DNA from: Pirellulales bacterium
Lineage (GTDB): Bacteria; Planctomycetota; Planctomycetia; Pirellulales; JANQPP01
Assembly (NCBI GenBank): GCA_028289405.1
Contig: JANQPP010000127.1
Span: 1 to 64,000, forward strand
Length of the DNA: 64,000 nt
Direction of reading: 5' to 3'
Every line of letters starts with the position of its first letter. Positions within the stretch are counted from its first letter, which is position 1. A program made the position numbers and the translations under genes. Below the pieces are notes generated by a model that ran no database searches, was not told the origin of the DNA, and saw only the letters and a list, made by a program, of their open reading frames with translations. Below, one piece after another: positions 16,947-26,164 of this stretch.

Positions 16947-18166
16947 CACGCGGCCTCCGCGTAAGTTTGACAAGGCGTAGCGGCACATCCGTTGCGCCGC
17001 TGAAAGTAGTCGAGCATTTCCATGCCCGGCCCGGAGATGTTGCCCATCCCCATGACCATGGCGGAACGTTGGGCACTTTGCCGGAAAGTGTCCAGCAAAT
17101 TCTCCGTGGGAAAACGTTCGGCGCACATCAGCCGTCTGGGCTGCATGCCGTTGGCGAGTGCCCGTTTCCTGAAGACTTCCGTGGCCGAGCCAATCAACAC
17201 GTAACGGTCCGCCGGTTTCCAACGCAGACAGGCATCGGCCAATTGGATGGAGCGGTCGGTCCGGTCCGACCGGCAGTTGAAAAGCGCGATGCGCTGGTCG
17301 CAGGCTGGGAAGCGGTCCACGACCATGTTCCAAATCTTGCCGGTCGATTCCGGGTCGTTGGCCGCGAAGCCGTTCACGAAGGTGATCTGCTTCCCTTGAT
17401 CCTGGAGTGAAAACATGCTCATCACGCCGGGATCCGTGGTGGCCGACCACATGCCGGCCAGCGCCACGTGGCGGGCAACTCCAACGCTTTGGCACACCGC
17501 CAGCGCGAGCGCCACATTCTCCGCGTGCTCGATGTACGAAAAGCCGGCCATGTCTTGTTCGGTCACGCCGGCCACGGCATCCGCGTCCACTGCCCTCAGA
17601 GTAGCCCCTCGGTCACGGGCAGCCTCTGCAAACACGGGTAGATGCTGTGTTTCCGCGGTGAACAGTTCTCCTCTCACGGGCGTGGTGCCCGCGAGCGCCC
17701 AGGCGACATCGACATCGGTCGGTCCCATGACATCCAGGTGATCCGCGCGGGCGTTGGTCACGACCCCGTGCGTCGCCTGCACGATTTGCAACTCGCACAG
17801 TGATTGCAGCGCCGGATGCAAGGCCATGCATTCAATGATCAGCGCCTCCGCTTGGGCAGCCACGGCCGCCTTCACGATGCGGAGCTGCTCGATCACATTG
17901 GATCTCCCGGGTCGGTACACGGGATACTCGGTACCATCGGGAAAGATCATGCGGGGCAGCGTGCCCGTCGTTTTCGCGCAGGTGCGAATGCCGCCGGCGC
18001 GAAGCCCAGCGGCAATCAGCCGGGTCACGCTCGACTTGCCGCGCGTGCCGTTCACGTGAATACGAATGGGAATGCGGCGAAGTTGTCGTCGATGCCAATG
18101 GGATTCGAGCATCCCAGCAGCGGACAAGAGGGCCGCGCCTCCCGCGAGCAGGAGTGTTCCGTCCAT
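16946..18166 (-). CDS. pgsB: Poly-gamma-glutamate synthase PgsB/CapB
   Basis: A 406-residue ligase of the Mur-ligase-like PgsB/CapB family that activates glutamate with ATP to make poly-gamma-glutamate. One N-terminal membrane anchor (residues 4-20) precedes the P-loop HVNGTRGKSSVTRLI (Gly40 to Ser45). KTTGTLPRMIFPDG and IIECMALHP follow, as in other PgsB proteins, and later GFAANDPEST and ALFNCRSDRTDR. The ATG at 18166 is preceded by AAGGAAG. It is the first gene of pgsBCW. No capA/pgsA gene is found nearby, although most characterised operons need it for export or attachment. Confidence 0.93.
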   Translation of the reverse strand: MDGTLLLAGGAALLSAAGMLESHWHRRQLRRIPIRIHVNGTRGKSSVTRLIAAGLRAGGIRTCAKTTGTLPRMIFPDGTEYPVYRPGRSNVIEQLRIVKAAVAAQAEALIIECMALHPALQSLCELQIVQATHGVVTNARADHLDVMGPTDVDVAWALAGTTPVRGELFTAETQHLPVFAEAARDRGATLRAVDADAVAGVTEQDMAGFSYIEHAENVALALAVCQSVGVARHVALAGMWSATTDPGVMSMFSLQDQGKQITFVNGFAANDPESTGKIWNMVVDRFPACDQRIALFNCRSDRTDRSIQLADACLRWKPADRYVLIGSATEVFRKRALANGMQPRRLMCAERFPTENLLDTFRQSAQRSAMVMGMGNISGPGMEMLDYFQRRNGCAATPCQTYAEAA

Positions 18167-18545
18167 GGTTCGCTTCCTTGCGTAAAAAGGACGACAGTGT
18201 GGTTGGCACGGCCCTGTCGCACCTGCCCCATCCCTGGGCGTCTGGCCGCGAAGGAGCGAAACAAGCAAAGGCAATGCCAGTGAAGCGCTCCCGCCCCAAA
18301 AAGATCAAGGCGGAAGCCAACGGTCTGTCCGAAATTCGCGCCAGTCGCGCCAAGCAGATCTCTACGGATCTCTAGCGCGTGAAAATATTTCGATCAGACC
18401 GGAAGTAACGCATCACGATGCCAGCGGACTCAACGCGACGTGCTAGGCGGGTGAAAGATTTTAGGCCGTGGCTTGTAAGAATTCCTTCCCGGAGGAATTC
18501 CTTACACGCAGGCTTCGAGGATAGGGACGCACAACTTGCGCCAGC
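18167..18545. other. Intergenic region between pgsB and the DUF420 gene
   Basis: Both flanking genes are on the minus strand. The region should hold the pgs promoter near 18170-18350. It contains a short plus-strand frame (from 18274, basic, 33 codons) that I do not trust, a 19-base motif at 18380-18398 found again near 63197, and a strong hairpin at 18474-18506. Confidence 0.45.
18474..18506 (-). terminator. Terminator-like hairpin after the DUF420 gene
   Basis: TGTAAGAATTCC at 18474-18485 pairs with GGAATTCCTTACA at 18494-18506 with a single bulged base and an eight-base loop. It lies about 40 bases past the DUF420 stop on the minus strand. There is no U-tract right after it, so termination may be imperfect or Rho-assisted. 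Confidence 0.55.
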
Positions 18546-19040
18546 TTACATCACGAAGGCGAGGATGTAGAAAATCCAGCCCGTGACCGCCGTGAGCAAC
18601 ATGCCCAGCGCGGCGATCCTGGCCCAGAGGATGTGTCGCTGGCTATAAGGCGAGGGAGCAGCGGGCCGGGGAAAATTTCGCCAGGCCGAAGGCACGACAT
18701 AGATCCACAACAAGGCCGTGGAGACGGCGAATACCAGGTGGATGGCCAAACTAATATCGACCGTCCCCCAACTTTCCGCGTCTCCATAAAACCGGGATTC
18801 TTTTGCCCGTTCGCGCCAGCCATGCAGCCGGATATCGACTTCAAAGACCAACACGGTGACCAGCAGGACAAGTGCGAGTACTGTCTGGATCCACTTGTGC
18901 AGCTCGAACTTGCGGCGATACCGCACCAAATAAATGCTCCACGCCATCGCGGGAATCACGCTGAACATGGCCAAGAATACGAGGTCCAGCATGAAGGTGG
19001 CCCGCGTGCCGAGAAATCCATCAAAACCAGGATAATCCAT
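18546..19040 (-). CDS. DUF420 membrane protein
   Basis: A 164-residue protein with four or five membrane helices (about 16-36, 49-69, 90-110 and 140-160 in the visible chain) and the pattern KFELHKWIQTVLALVLLVTVLVFEVDIRLHGW, followed by VDISLAIHLVFAVSTALLWIYVV. This matches DUF420, the family that includes the cytochrome oxidase assembly factor YozB/CtaM. A role in respiratory oxidase maturation is therefore plausible, although no oxidase gene is nearby. The ATG at 19040 follows AAGGTGGG; the frame also opens at a TTG one codon upstream. Confidence 0.75.
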   Translation of the reverse strand: MDYPGFDGFLGTRATFMLDLVFLAMFSVIPAMAWSIYLVRYRRKFELHKWIQTVLALVLLVTVLVFEVDIRLHGWRERAKESRFYGDAESWGTVDISLAIHLVFAVSTALLWIYVVPSAWRNFPRPAAPSPYSQRHILWARIAALGMLLTAVTGWIFYILAFVM

Positions 19041-19249
19041 CAACCCACCTTGCCGAGATATGAACGCGGCCTAAAGCCTTCCGGGCGTGCCAATTTAAGC
19101 TTGCAAGATCCGCCCGCTCGAAGCTGCGAACCTAAGAGGAATTGGCCGCAGCTTTACTGTGGAGACACGCCCAATGGTGAGGAAGGCTAGCTACGCCAAC
19201 CCGGCGTGTCAAGAAAGACCTGGAAAGCTTCGCGATTGGGAGAATCAGG

Positions 19250-19564
19250 TCAATCTACCCGATCACCGTCACTCGCACCCTCTTCGCCCCAGATCACGTC
19301 ATAGCACCGCCGCAAGGGACGAGCCAGGGGAGATATTAGAGCCAACACCGGCAATATTGCCGCACCACACAGCGTCGCCACTAACATGGCCGCCGGGACG
19401 CCCACCGCAATCAGCAGCCACACACGGAACAGACCAGTGAAGACGTTTCCACCGGAGGCGAAAACGACGGCACACACCGTGGTGGCCACCAACAATGTGG
19501 CCAAGCTAAACTGCCAACGTCGGGCACTGGAGCGGGGCTCGGGGCGGTCGGATGCAATAGGCAC
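19250..19564 (-). CDS. Small membrane protein, planctomycete FSLATLL type
   Basis: A 104-residue protein with a basic N-terminus (RSSARRWQFSLATLLVAT) and two membrane helices, then an Arg-rich turn and acidic tail. The WQFSLATLLVATTVCAVVFA helix is the planctomycete motif found at the start of many small membrane proteins of unknown function. It begins with GTG and lies 16 bases after a similar gene, so the two are probably co-transcribed. Confidence 0.6.
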   Translation of the reverse strand: MPIASDRPEPRSSARRWQFSLATLLVATTVCAVVFASGGNVFTGLFRVWLLIAVGVPAAMLVATLCGAAILPVLALISPLARPLRRCYDVIWGEEGASDGDRVD

Positions 19565-19580
19565 GATCCTGGTATCGCTC

Positions 19581-19886
19581 CTAGCGTTCTTTGTGGGACA
19601 CGTGGTTTCCGTGGGGCATGTTAGTGCTAGCCCGGTTCCTTATGAAGACCGACTCGCGATAAAACAGGTCCCACAGGCGGACAAACAAATGGAGGCCGCC
19701 AAACATCAGCAAGAAACAGCCGGCCATGGCCGTCCCGGCCAGCAAGGCGGCCAAGAGCAAAATCGCCCAGGATTCCGGGACCAGGAATACCAGGTCCCGA
19801 AAGCGGCAAAGCACTGCCGCCACGGTGACCAGCATCAGCAAGGTCATCAAGCCAAACTGGGGATTCCCGGAAGATTCACGCCGCAT
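19581..19886 (-). CDS. Small membrane protein
   Basis: A 101-residue protein starting at ATG 19886 with GAGG upstream. It has the helix FGLMTLLMLVTVAAVLCRF, a planctomycete-type N-terminal helix, and a second helix AILLLAALLAGTAMAGCFLLMF, with a basic/polar tail. It is related in layout to the next downstream gene but clearly diverged. Function unknown. Confidence 0.6.
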   Translation of the reverse strand: MRRESSGNPQFGLMTLLMLVTVAAVLCRFRDLVFLVPESWAILLLAALLAGTAMAGCFLLMFGGLHLFVRLWDLFYRESVFIRNRASTNMPHGNHVSHKER

Positions 19887-20112
19887 ACGTGATACCTCGA
19901 CTGTCGGACCGAATTCTCGCGCTATTGTACCACGGCCAACAGAAGTCAACAGGGTAATCGCCCGCTACCTTCGGACCAACTTGATTTTTTATTCATCCCG
20001 ACGCGAATGGCTCGTGGCCAACGATTCGTATTGTCGGTCGCATGGGCATCGCGTACCATCCCTCCGCCCAGAGTTCGCGGTAGCGGATCGTCGCGATTTT
20101 CCTGGTAGCTTC

Positions 20113-22011
20113 ATGGTCCTTTCGTTGGCTTTGTTCCCTCGCCCGATGATTCCACGTTTGGATCGCATGTGGTCGGTATGCAGCGATGTTTTCGCTGGCT
20201 TCATCCACGATCCAGACAGTCAAGGACGCGTCTCGACCGCGTGGAGAGAAGTCCATGCACAGTTCGGATCACGGCTGGTTCGAACCGTGCGCTGCGGCCT
20301 GATGGCCATGGTGATTACGGTGCCGGGCTGTCTCGGTTCACTGATTTCACCTTTTGATGAAAACGCCGTCCCTTTGCCCTCTTTAGGAGAGCCGGCTGCG
20401 GGACACCCCGCCGCGTCGCGCGAATCTTATCCGCCAACCTCTCGGAATGGAACTGAATTTCCCAATCAAGATGAAACGGCATCGGCCTCCAAAGAGCTGG
20501 CTGCGGAAACATTTCTAGATTCCGTGAGCGGTATGCCCGTGCTTTCGCCGGATGAACGGCGACTGCTCGTGCAAGACCTGGCCCAAGTCGATCCCAAATT
20601 GTGGATGGGGATCGTGGCCTTTTATCAGGCCGAGAGCAGCGGCACGGTCGAAGCGGCGACCTCCCGCGAACGAGTAGCCATGGAGAATCCGGCAGCCATC
20701 AGCGCACCTCCCTCCCGAGACGAAATGGCGGCACGCCAAGTCGTCCACGCATCCCAGCGTGTGCAAGTGGCCTCGCGGAACGAGCCGGACACCGTCCCGG
20801 TCCAGTCGGCGGAAGTATCTGAAAAACGCCCTAACTCCATTCGCCAACGCCGCCAACCGACTGGCCCCCTGGCTTCCAATGAACCGCGGGCACTACGTAA
20901 AAACTCCTTGCCTCCCAATGAGGCAAATGCGCCTTCACCACGAGTCGAAACACCTCCTCTCGCCGCCTCACGGACGGTTGACAATCAAGGCATGGAAGAT
21001 GTCACGGCCTTGCTTGCCAGGCAAATGTCGACCGCTTCGCTCTCGCAGACGCTCCACTCCGGGTCTGGCACGAGTTCAACCGCCATGCATTCGAATCCTA
21101 ACCAGCTCGTGTTGCTGGCGTTGGCCCGAAGGGTCGAAGAACTTCAGCAATCGATCGAGGGGACGTCTTCCGTCAAGATGGCAAACGGCAGCGGCACTTC
21201 GATCACGGACAGGGAGAAGAAAAACCTCACGGCAAGCTCCCGTTCTACTGTGAACGTCGACGGAGAGCTCACTTGGAATGACCGCATACGGGATGCAATC
21301 TGGGCGTTACAGGATGAGCTTAGGGCCAGTGAAAACGGGGGAATCTCACCGGAGGAAAAGCACGTCCTGGCGCATAAGCTCCATTTGTTGCAAGTGATTG
21401 CCGGCCAAATCGACGAAGCTCTCGAGCCCATCGAGGGTCTGACCGCCGCCGAACAAGAGTTCTGGAATTACCAGTTACATGCCCTGGACACGCTCTTCGA
21501 CTCGACGGTACATAGCCAGCAGCGACAGCGAACCACGTTGGCCGCCCAACGGCTGCGTCAAGCGGCGACGAAACTGGGCGAAGCCGCTGATTTGGAAGTC
21601 CGGAATTTGGCCTTCTGCAGTAGAGTGGAGAGTTTCGGGATCTTCGAACGCCTCTCCGATGGACCGGACGAATTCGCGCCCGGGAATGAAGTCTTGTTGT
21701 ATGCCGAATTAGGAAATTTCGTCAGCCAGCAAGGGGAGGATGGACAGTTCCATACCCGGATCAAGAGCGAGTATCGCATCGTGGATGAACAAGGGAACAC
21801 GGTCGATTGGCACGCTTTTGAACCACAAAAAGAGCAGTGCCAGAACCAGCGCCACGATTTTTTCGTGTCCTACCAGATCCGGCTTCCAGAGGATTTACCC
21901 CTCGGCGGCTACCAATTGAAGTTGAAGATCATGGATCTCAACGACGACAAGGAAGGGGAGCAGATCATTCCCTTCACGATTCGCGGTTCTCGATTTGCCA
22001 ACGGCAACTAA
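20113..22011 (+). CDS. Large predicted lipoprotein with Ser/Pro-rich linker and beta-sandwich C-terminus
   Basis: About 632 residues from ATG 20113. A hydrophobic signal (RCGLMAMVITVPGCLGS) ends in a lipobox-like VPGC around residue 72, so a later start near 20167 or 20302 may be the true one. The middle (about 100-330) is low-complexity, rich in Ser, Pro, Ala and Glu. The C-terminal third is ordered: an alpha-helical block (TWNDRIRDAIWALQDELRAS, then coiled helices) and a final beta-rich region with LSDGPDEFAPGNEVLLYAELGNF and LPEDLPLGGYQLKLKIMDLNDD, like a bacterial Ig-type domain. I do not recognise the family. It is divergent from the small membrane proteins. Confidence 0.72.
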   Translation: MVLSLALFPRPMIPRLDRMWSVCSDVFAGFIHDPDSQGRVSTAWREVHAQFGSRLVRTVRCGLMAMVITVPGCLGSLISPFDENAVPLPSLGEPAAGHPAASRESYPPTSRNGTEFPNQDETASASKELAAETFLDSVSGMPVLSPDERRLLVQDLAQVDPKLWMGIVAFYQAESSGTVEAATSRERVAMENPAAISAPPSRDEMAARQVVHASQRVQVASRNEPDTVPVQSAEVSEKRPNSIRQRRQPTGPLASNEPRALRKNSLPPNEANAPSPRVETPPLAASRTVDNQGMEDVTALLARQMSTASLSQTLHSGSGTSSTAMHSNPNQLVLLALARRVEELQQSIEGTSSVKMANGSGTSITDREKKNLTASSRSTVNVDGELTWNDRIRDAIWALQDELRASENGGISPEEKHVLAHKLHLLQVIAGQIDEALEPIEGLTAAEQEFWNYQLHALDTLFDSTVHSQQRQRTTLAAQRLRQAATKLGEAADLEVRNLAFCSRVESFGIFERLSDGPDEFAPGNEVLLYAELGNFVSQQGEDGQFHTRIKSEYRIVDEQGNTVDWHAFEPQKEQCQNQRHDFFVSYQIRLPEDLPLGGYQLKLKIMDLNDDKEGEQIIPFTIRGSRFANGN

Positions 22012-22022
22012 CCTGCCGGCTG

Positions 22023-22460
22023 TCACTCCGGCATCGTGATCTTGAAGCTCTGCGTCAATCCGATTTCGAAGTCGAAGACGTCCTCGAAGTCGGACCGTTT
22101 GTCGCTGTCCGTCTTGCGCATTTGGCCGATGCGGATCAGATTAAACACGATTTCCCCGAAATCGCCCGTCGAGCGGACGCCCCAGCTCTCAAAGACGCAC
22201 TTGGCCATGTAGCCGAATTGCTCCAGGGCCAACAGCCGGATCGCCTCGCACAATTCCGGTCCGGTGACATGCCTTTCCCGCTGGGTCGCTTTTTCGACAT
22301 CCTCCGAATCGTCCTCGGAAGGTTCCGCCTCCACGGGATGTCCCATGCCCAATTTCTTGTGGGCGAAATTCAACGCCTCGAATACGAAGGCATACGCTTC
22401 GTAGCGATAGCGGCGGTCTTCCTGCAGCAGTTGAGCCAGGGGGTGTGGAGTTTCACGCAT
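22023..22460 (-). CDS. Minf_1886-family conserved hypothetical protein
   Basis: A 145-residue protein whose N-terminus (RYRYEAYAFVFEALNFAHKK) and middle (VTGPELCEAIRLLALEQFGY, then VFESWGVRSTGDFGEIVFNLI) match the Minf_1886 family, a group (TIGR04138, from memory) seen mostly in planctomycetes and verrucomicrobia. An acidic low-complexity insertion sits around residues 44-60. The family has no known function. It lies 112 bases downstream of ricT on the same strand and may be co-transcribed. It converges tightly with the large lipoprotein gene, with only 11 bases between stops. Confidence 0.88.
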   Translation of the reverse strand: MRETPHPLAQLLQEDRRYRYEAYAFVFEALNFAHKKLGMGHPVEAEPSEDDSEDVEKATQRERHVTGPELCEAIRLLALEQFGYMAKCVFESWGVRSTGDFGEIVFNLIRIGQMRKTDSDKRSDFEDVFDFEIGLTQSFKITMPE

Positions 22461-22572
22461 GGCACTCAATTCAAAGCAAAAAGAAAAAGCGTTGTGGATA
22501 CGTCCCCAATCGGCAATTCAGCTCAATCACGGCGGCAGGGCACGGCCGAAAAAACGTGGGGCTAGCAGGCTT

Positions 22573-23427
22573 TCATGATGACTCTTCCGATGGGCGCCGC
22601 CGGGCACGGTCGTTCCCTTTTTTGAGTACGCTGAGCACGTCCGGGGCATGGACCAGCATACGGCGATGATTTTCCATTTCCACCAACACCTGGCTGGCCA
22701 GAATTTCTTGCGCTAACACACGGCCACGACCCTGTGCCGTGACGATGTCCGATCCGACCGGCGGCAGTTCCTTCCGCATCTCATTGTAAACGTCATACTC
22801 GTACCGCAGGCAACACTTGAGACGTCCACAGCGGCCGGAAATCTTCGTGGGATCCAAAGTCGCCTTTTGCAGCTTGGCCATTTTCATGGAAACAGGCGGC
22901 ATGGAGGCCAGATGCGTATTGCAGCAGACCGGCTTGCCGCAATCTCCGTAATCGGCGAGCAGTTTCGCTTCGTCCCGGACGCCGATTTGCCGCATTTCGA
23001 TTCTCGTCTGCAATTCCTCCGCCAGTTTGCGGACCAAGGCACGAAAATCGACGCGATTTTCCGCCAAGTAATATACCACGATCCGCTCGCCCCCGAAGAG
23101 ATGCTCGACCTCCACGAGGTCCATGGGGAGTTGGGATTCTTCCACGCATCTCCAGCAAACGTCGTATTCCTCAGCCTGGAGTGACTGGATCTTTTCCCAT
23201 TGTTGTTGATCATCCTCGGTGACTTCCCGCTGAATCTGCCCTGTCCCCGAGCTGGCCGGCAGTTGGGCCAGCGCCTGTTCGGTTGCCTCGCAGAGGATTT
23301 CACCGACTTCTAGTCCACGGTCGGTGCGGACGATCACCCGCGTGCCACGCTGCGCGGGGACGGATTTTGGACGGGACATCACACTCAGATGCCGCATGGC
23401 ACCATATCGCACCACATATTTTGCCAT
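22573..23427 (-). CDS. ricT: RicT/YaaT-like PSP1-domain protein
   Basis: A 284-residue protein of the PSP1/RicT family. Family hallmarks: RGTRVIVRTDRGLEVGEIL near the N-terminus, GGERIVVYYLAENRVDFRALVRKLA, and the cysteine blocks CGKPVCC (Cys163, 168, 169) and SGRCGRLKCCLRYEYDVYNE (Cys200, 205, 206). In Bacillus the RicA/F/T complex binds [4Fe-4S] clusters and promotes RNase Y-dependent mRNA maturation; here only RicT is seen. The ATG is clear. A planctomycete RicT without visible partners presumably has a related but possibly distinct RNA role. Confidence 0.92.
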   Translation of the reverse strand: MAKYVVRYGAMRHLSVMSRPKSVPAQRGTRVIVRTDRGLEVGEILCEATEQALAQLPASSGTGQIQREVTEDDQQQWEKIQSLQAEEYDVCWRCVEESQLPMDLVEVEHLFGGERIVVYYLAENRVDFRALVRKLAEELQTRIEMRQIGVRDEAKLLADYGDCGKPVCCNTHLASMPPVSMKMAKLQKATLDPTKISGRCGRLKCCLRYEYDVYNEMRKELPPVGSDIVTAQGRGRVLAQEILASQVLVEMENHRRMLVHAPDVLSVLKKGNDRARRRPSEESS

Positions 23428-23562
23428 GTACCATTCCTATCGCCTGGCGCGGAGGACCCCGACGCTCGATTTGCTTCAACCGAAATATACTGCACGGAGT
23501 TGCGGGGAGAAATGGAAGTTCGAGAACCGGAAGCGGGCGTACGCGGGAAAAACCCGTCCGAC

Positions 23563-24621
23563 TCAAGCCGAACAAGCCGCTGACGCAACCGCCGTTTCGC
23601 GCAGAATTTCGCCAGCACGTTCCGCATCCGCGTGGGATACGTCCAAATGTGTCACGGCACGGATCATGGTCGGCGCGATGGCCAGCATCAACAGCCCCCG
23701 ATCAGCCAGGCGGGCCACGAAATCGGCTGCCGTACCCAACGCAGGATCGACTTCGAAGACCAAAATGTTCGTCTGCACATCCACTGGGCGTAGCGTCAGC
23801 CCGTCAATTTCCCGAATCGCCTCCGCGAGTTTGGCGGCACAGGCATGGTCCTCCGCCAAGCGATCGATGTGGTGTTCCAGCGCGTAAAGTGCCCCAGCGG
23901 CAATCACCCCTCCCTCACGCATCGCGCCGCCGAGAACCTTACGAAGACGGCGGGCTTGAACCATCGCTTCGCGCGATCCCGCCAAGGCGGATCCCACCGG
24001 CGCCCCCAATCCTTTGCTGAAGCAGACGCTCACCGTGTCGAAATGGCCCGCCCAACCCTCGACGGGAATCCCGGTCGCCACCACGGCGTTGAACAGCCGC
24101 GCGCCATCCAAGTGCGCGCGCAATCCCGATTCGTGCGCCCAACCGCAGATGGCCTCCACATGTTCGTACGGTTGAATCCGTCCCGCGCCCCGATTGTGCG
24201 TATTCTCCAGGCAGACGAGCCGCGTGCGGACCAAATGGTCATTCCCGGGCCGGACCAGTCCATGCAGGTGTTTCGGCTGCATGACGCCGAATTCACCAGG
24301 CACGGTGCGGGCAGCGATTCCGCCGATTTGGGCATATCCGGACTGTTCGTAGTTGAAGATATGGCAGCCCGCCTCGCAGATGAATTCGTCCCCTCGTCCG
24401 CAGTGCAGCATCACGCCGATCAGATTGGACATCGTGCCAGAAGGAACGTAAAGCGCGTCCTCCTTCCCCAACAGTTCCGCGATGCGGGCTTGCAACTTCA
24501 GAATCGTGGGGTCTTCGCCAAAAACATCGTCCCCCACTTCCGCCTGGGCCATGGCCTCGCGCATGCCGGGCGTGGGCCGGGTCACCGTGTCACTGCGAAA
24601 ATCGAGAACTTTTTCCGACAT
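23563..24621 (-). CDS. ltaE: Low-specificity L-threonine aldolase (GntG-type PLP enzyme)
   Basis: A 352-residue fold-type I PLP enzyme. It begins with [33 protein letters not shown], a hallmark of threonine aldolases. The PLP lysine is Lys203 in [13 protein letters not shown], and the PLP-binding Asp-x-Ala is in [10 protein letters not shown]. The enzyme would cleave L-threonine or L-allo-threonine to glycine and acetaldehyde. Start ATG is clear and length is typical. It is divergent from the histidine genes across a 132-base intergenic region. Confidence 0.92.
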   Translation of the reverse strand: MSEKVLDFRSDTVTRPTPGMREAMAQAEVGDDVFGEDPTILKLQARIAELLGKEDALYVPSGTMSNLIGVMLHCGRGDEFICEAGCHIFNYEQSGYAQIGGIAARTVPGEFGVMQPKHLHGLVRPGNDHLVRTRLVCLENTHNRGAGRIQPYEHVEAICGWAHESGLRAHLDGARLFNAVVATGIPVEGWAGHFDTVSVCFSKGLGAPVGSALAGSREAMVQARRLRKVLGGAMREGGVIAAGALYALEHHIDRLAEDHACAAKLAEAIREIDGLTLRPVDVQTNILVFEVDPALGTAADFVARLADRGLLMLAIAPTMIRAVTHLDVSHADAERAGEILRETAVASAACSA

Positions 24622-24753
24622 ACCACGCTCCTATAAGTATCGTGCGGGGATCGCCGTGGAACTTGCCAGGGCTTTCCGTGAACGTCACGCGCCGCCAAAA
24701 TGGATAGTTTGCCGCCACGCCTTCCTTCCATTGGTATACTTTCCGGAGCCTCC

Positions 24754-26115
24754 ATGAGCAACGAAACCTGGAGCATCCGCCGCCTGGACGCCCGACAGGA
24801 TGACGCGGCGGAGGAACTTGCCGTGCTACGGACGAAGCTCAGCCCACGCGGGGACGTGGTGAGCGACGCCAGCCGGCAACGAACCATCGAGGTCTTCGGC
24901 GAACCGCTGACGCCGGTGCAAGTCGTGGAAAAAATCTGCCGCGATGTCCAAGAGCAGGGCCGGTCGGCAGTGCTTGACTACTCTTCGCGGCTGGATAACG
25001 CCCAACTCCAACCGGAGCAGTTGAGGGTTCCTTCAGCCGACCTGGAGTCGGCCCATGCCGCCGCTGCCCCGGAGTTTTTGGCGACCGTAAGGCGAATCCG
25101 TGACCGCGTGCGGCGGTTTCAATCCGCGATCCTCCATCAGGATGTGGAGATTCCGGATGCTCATGGGGGAGTGTTGCAACACCGCTACCGTCCCTTGAGA
25201 CGGGTCGGTTTGTGCATCCCCGGCGGGGCCGCCGCGTACCCTTCCACGGTGTTGATGACGGCAGTTCCAGCCCAGGCGGCGGGGGTGCAAGAGATTGCCG
25301 TTGTGGCGCCTCCCACAAAGAATGGCGCCTACAACCAGGACTTGCTCGCCACCTGCCACGAACTGGGGCTCAACGAAGTCTACCGCGTGGGTGGAGCACA
25401 AGGCGTGGCGGCGCTCGCCTATGGCGTGGAAGGCATCGCACAGGTGGACAAAATTGTTGGGCCGGGAAATCTGTTCGTGGCGTTGGCCAAGAAAAATGTC
25501 TTCGGTGAGGTCGATATCGATTCGATCGCCGGTCCGAGCGAAGTGGTTGTCATCGCGGACGAAACAGTGGACGCGAATCATGTGGCGCTCGACCTGATTG
25601 CCCAAGCGGAACATGCCCCCGGGGCAAGCCTGCTGCTAGTTTGGTCGGAGCAACTGCTGGAGCAGGTCGCCGCCGCGTTGAGAGAGCAGTTGCAGCATCT
25701 AGAACGGGGCGAACTGGCCCGTCAGTCGCTGGAGGAATTCGGTGCTCTGATCCTGACACGGGACGCGGAACACGCCGCACAGCTTGCCCGAGAGATCGCG
25801 CCCGAGCATCTGCATCTTCAAATCGAAGACGCGGATTCCTTGTTGGAAGCCATACCGACTGCGGGGGCCGTGTTCGTGGGAAAATATTCTCCCGTGGCAG
25901 TGGGAGATTACATCGCTGGCCCTTCACATGTACTGCCCACCAGCGGCACGGCCCGTTTCGCCAGTGGACTTTCAGCCAACGATTTTCTCCGCAGCCACGC
26001 CGTGATGACCTTCACCCGCGAGGGTTTGGCGGCAGTGGCTCCGGACGTGGGAAGGCTTGCGGAGAAAGAAGGGCTGACCGCTCATAAGGCCAGTGTTGAT
26101 ATCCGGCTCACATAG
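24754..26115 (+). CDS. hisD: Histidinol dehydrogenase HisD
   Basis: A 453-residue HisD, which oxidises histidinol to histidine in two NAD-dependent steps. Visible family motifs are [20 protein letters not shown], the signature [26 protein letters not shown], the zinc-site AEHAPGA and PEHLHL, and [20 protein letters not shown]. The ATG at 24754 is preceded by GGAG; an in-frame ATG 18 codons upstream is less likely. First gene of hisD-hisC-hisB, with 49 bases to hisC. Confidence 0.96.
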   Translation: MSNETWSIRRLDARQDDAAEELAVLRTKLSPRGDVVSDASRQRTIEVFGEPLTPVQVVEKICRDVQEQGRSAVLDYSSRLDNAQLQPEQLRVPSADLESAHAAAAPEFLATVRRIRDRVRRFQSAILHQDVEIPDAHGGVLQHRYRPLRRVGLCIPGGAAAYPSTVLMTAVPAQAAGVQEIAVVAPPTKNGAYNQDLLATCHELGLNEVYRVGGAQGVAALAYGVEGIAQVDKIVGPGNLFVALAKKNVFGEVDIDSIAGPSEVVVIADETVDANHVALDLIAQAEHAPGASLLLVWSEQLLEQVAAALREQLQHLERGELARQSLEEFGALILTRDAEHAAQLAREIAPEHLHLQIEDADSLLEAIPTAGAVFVGKYSPVAVGDYIAGPSHVLPTSGTARFASGLSANDFLRSHAVMTFTREGLAAVAPDVGRLAEKEGLTAHKASVDIRLT

Positions 26116-26164
26116 TCCCTTTATTTCATTATTCGAATCGGGAATTTTTTTTCGAACCTCTCTC

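Noticed and set aside
18154-18375. Basic 73-codon plus-strand frame after pgsB
   Set aside because: Overlaps the pgsB start, has no good ribosome site, and is highly Lys/Arg-rich as expected from a shadow frame.
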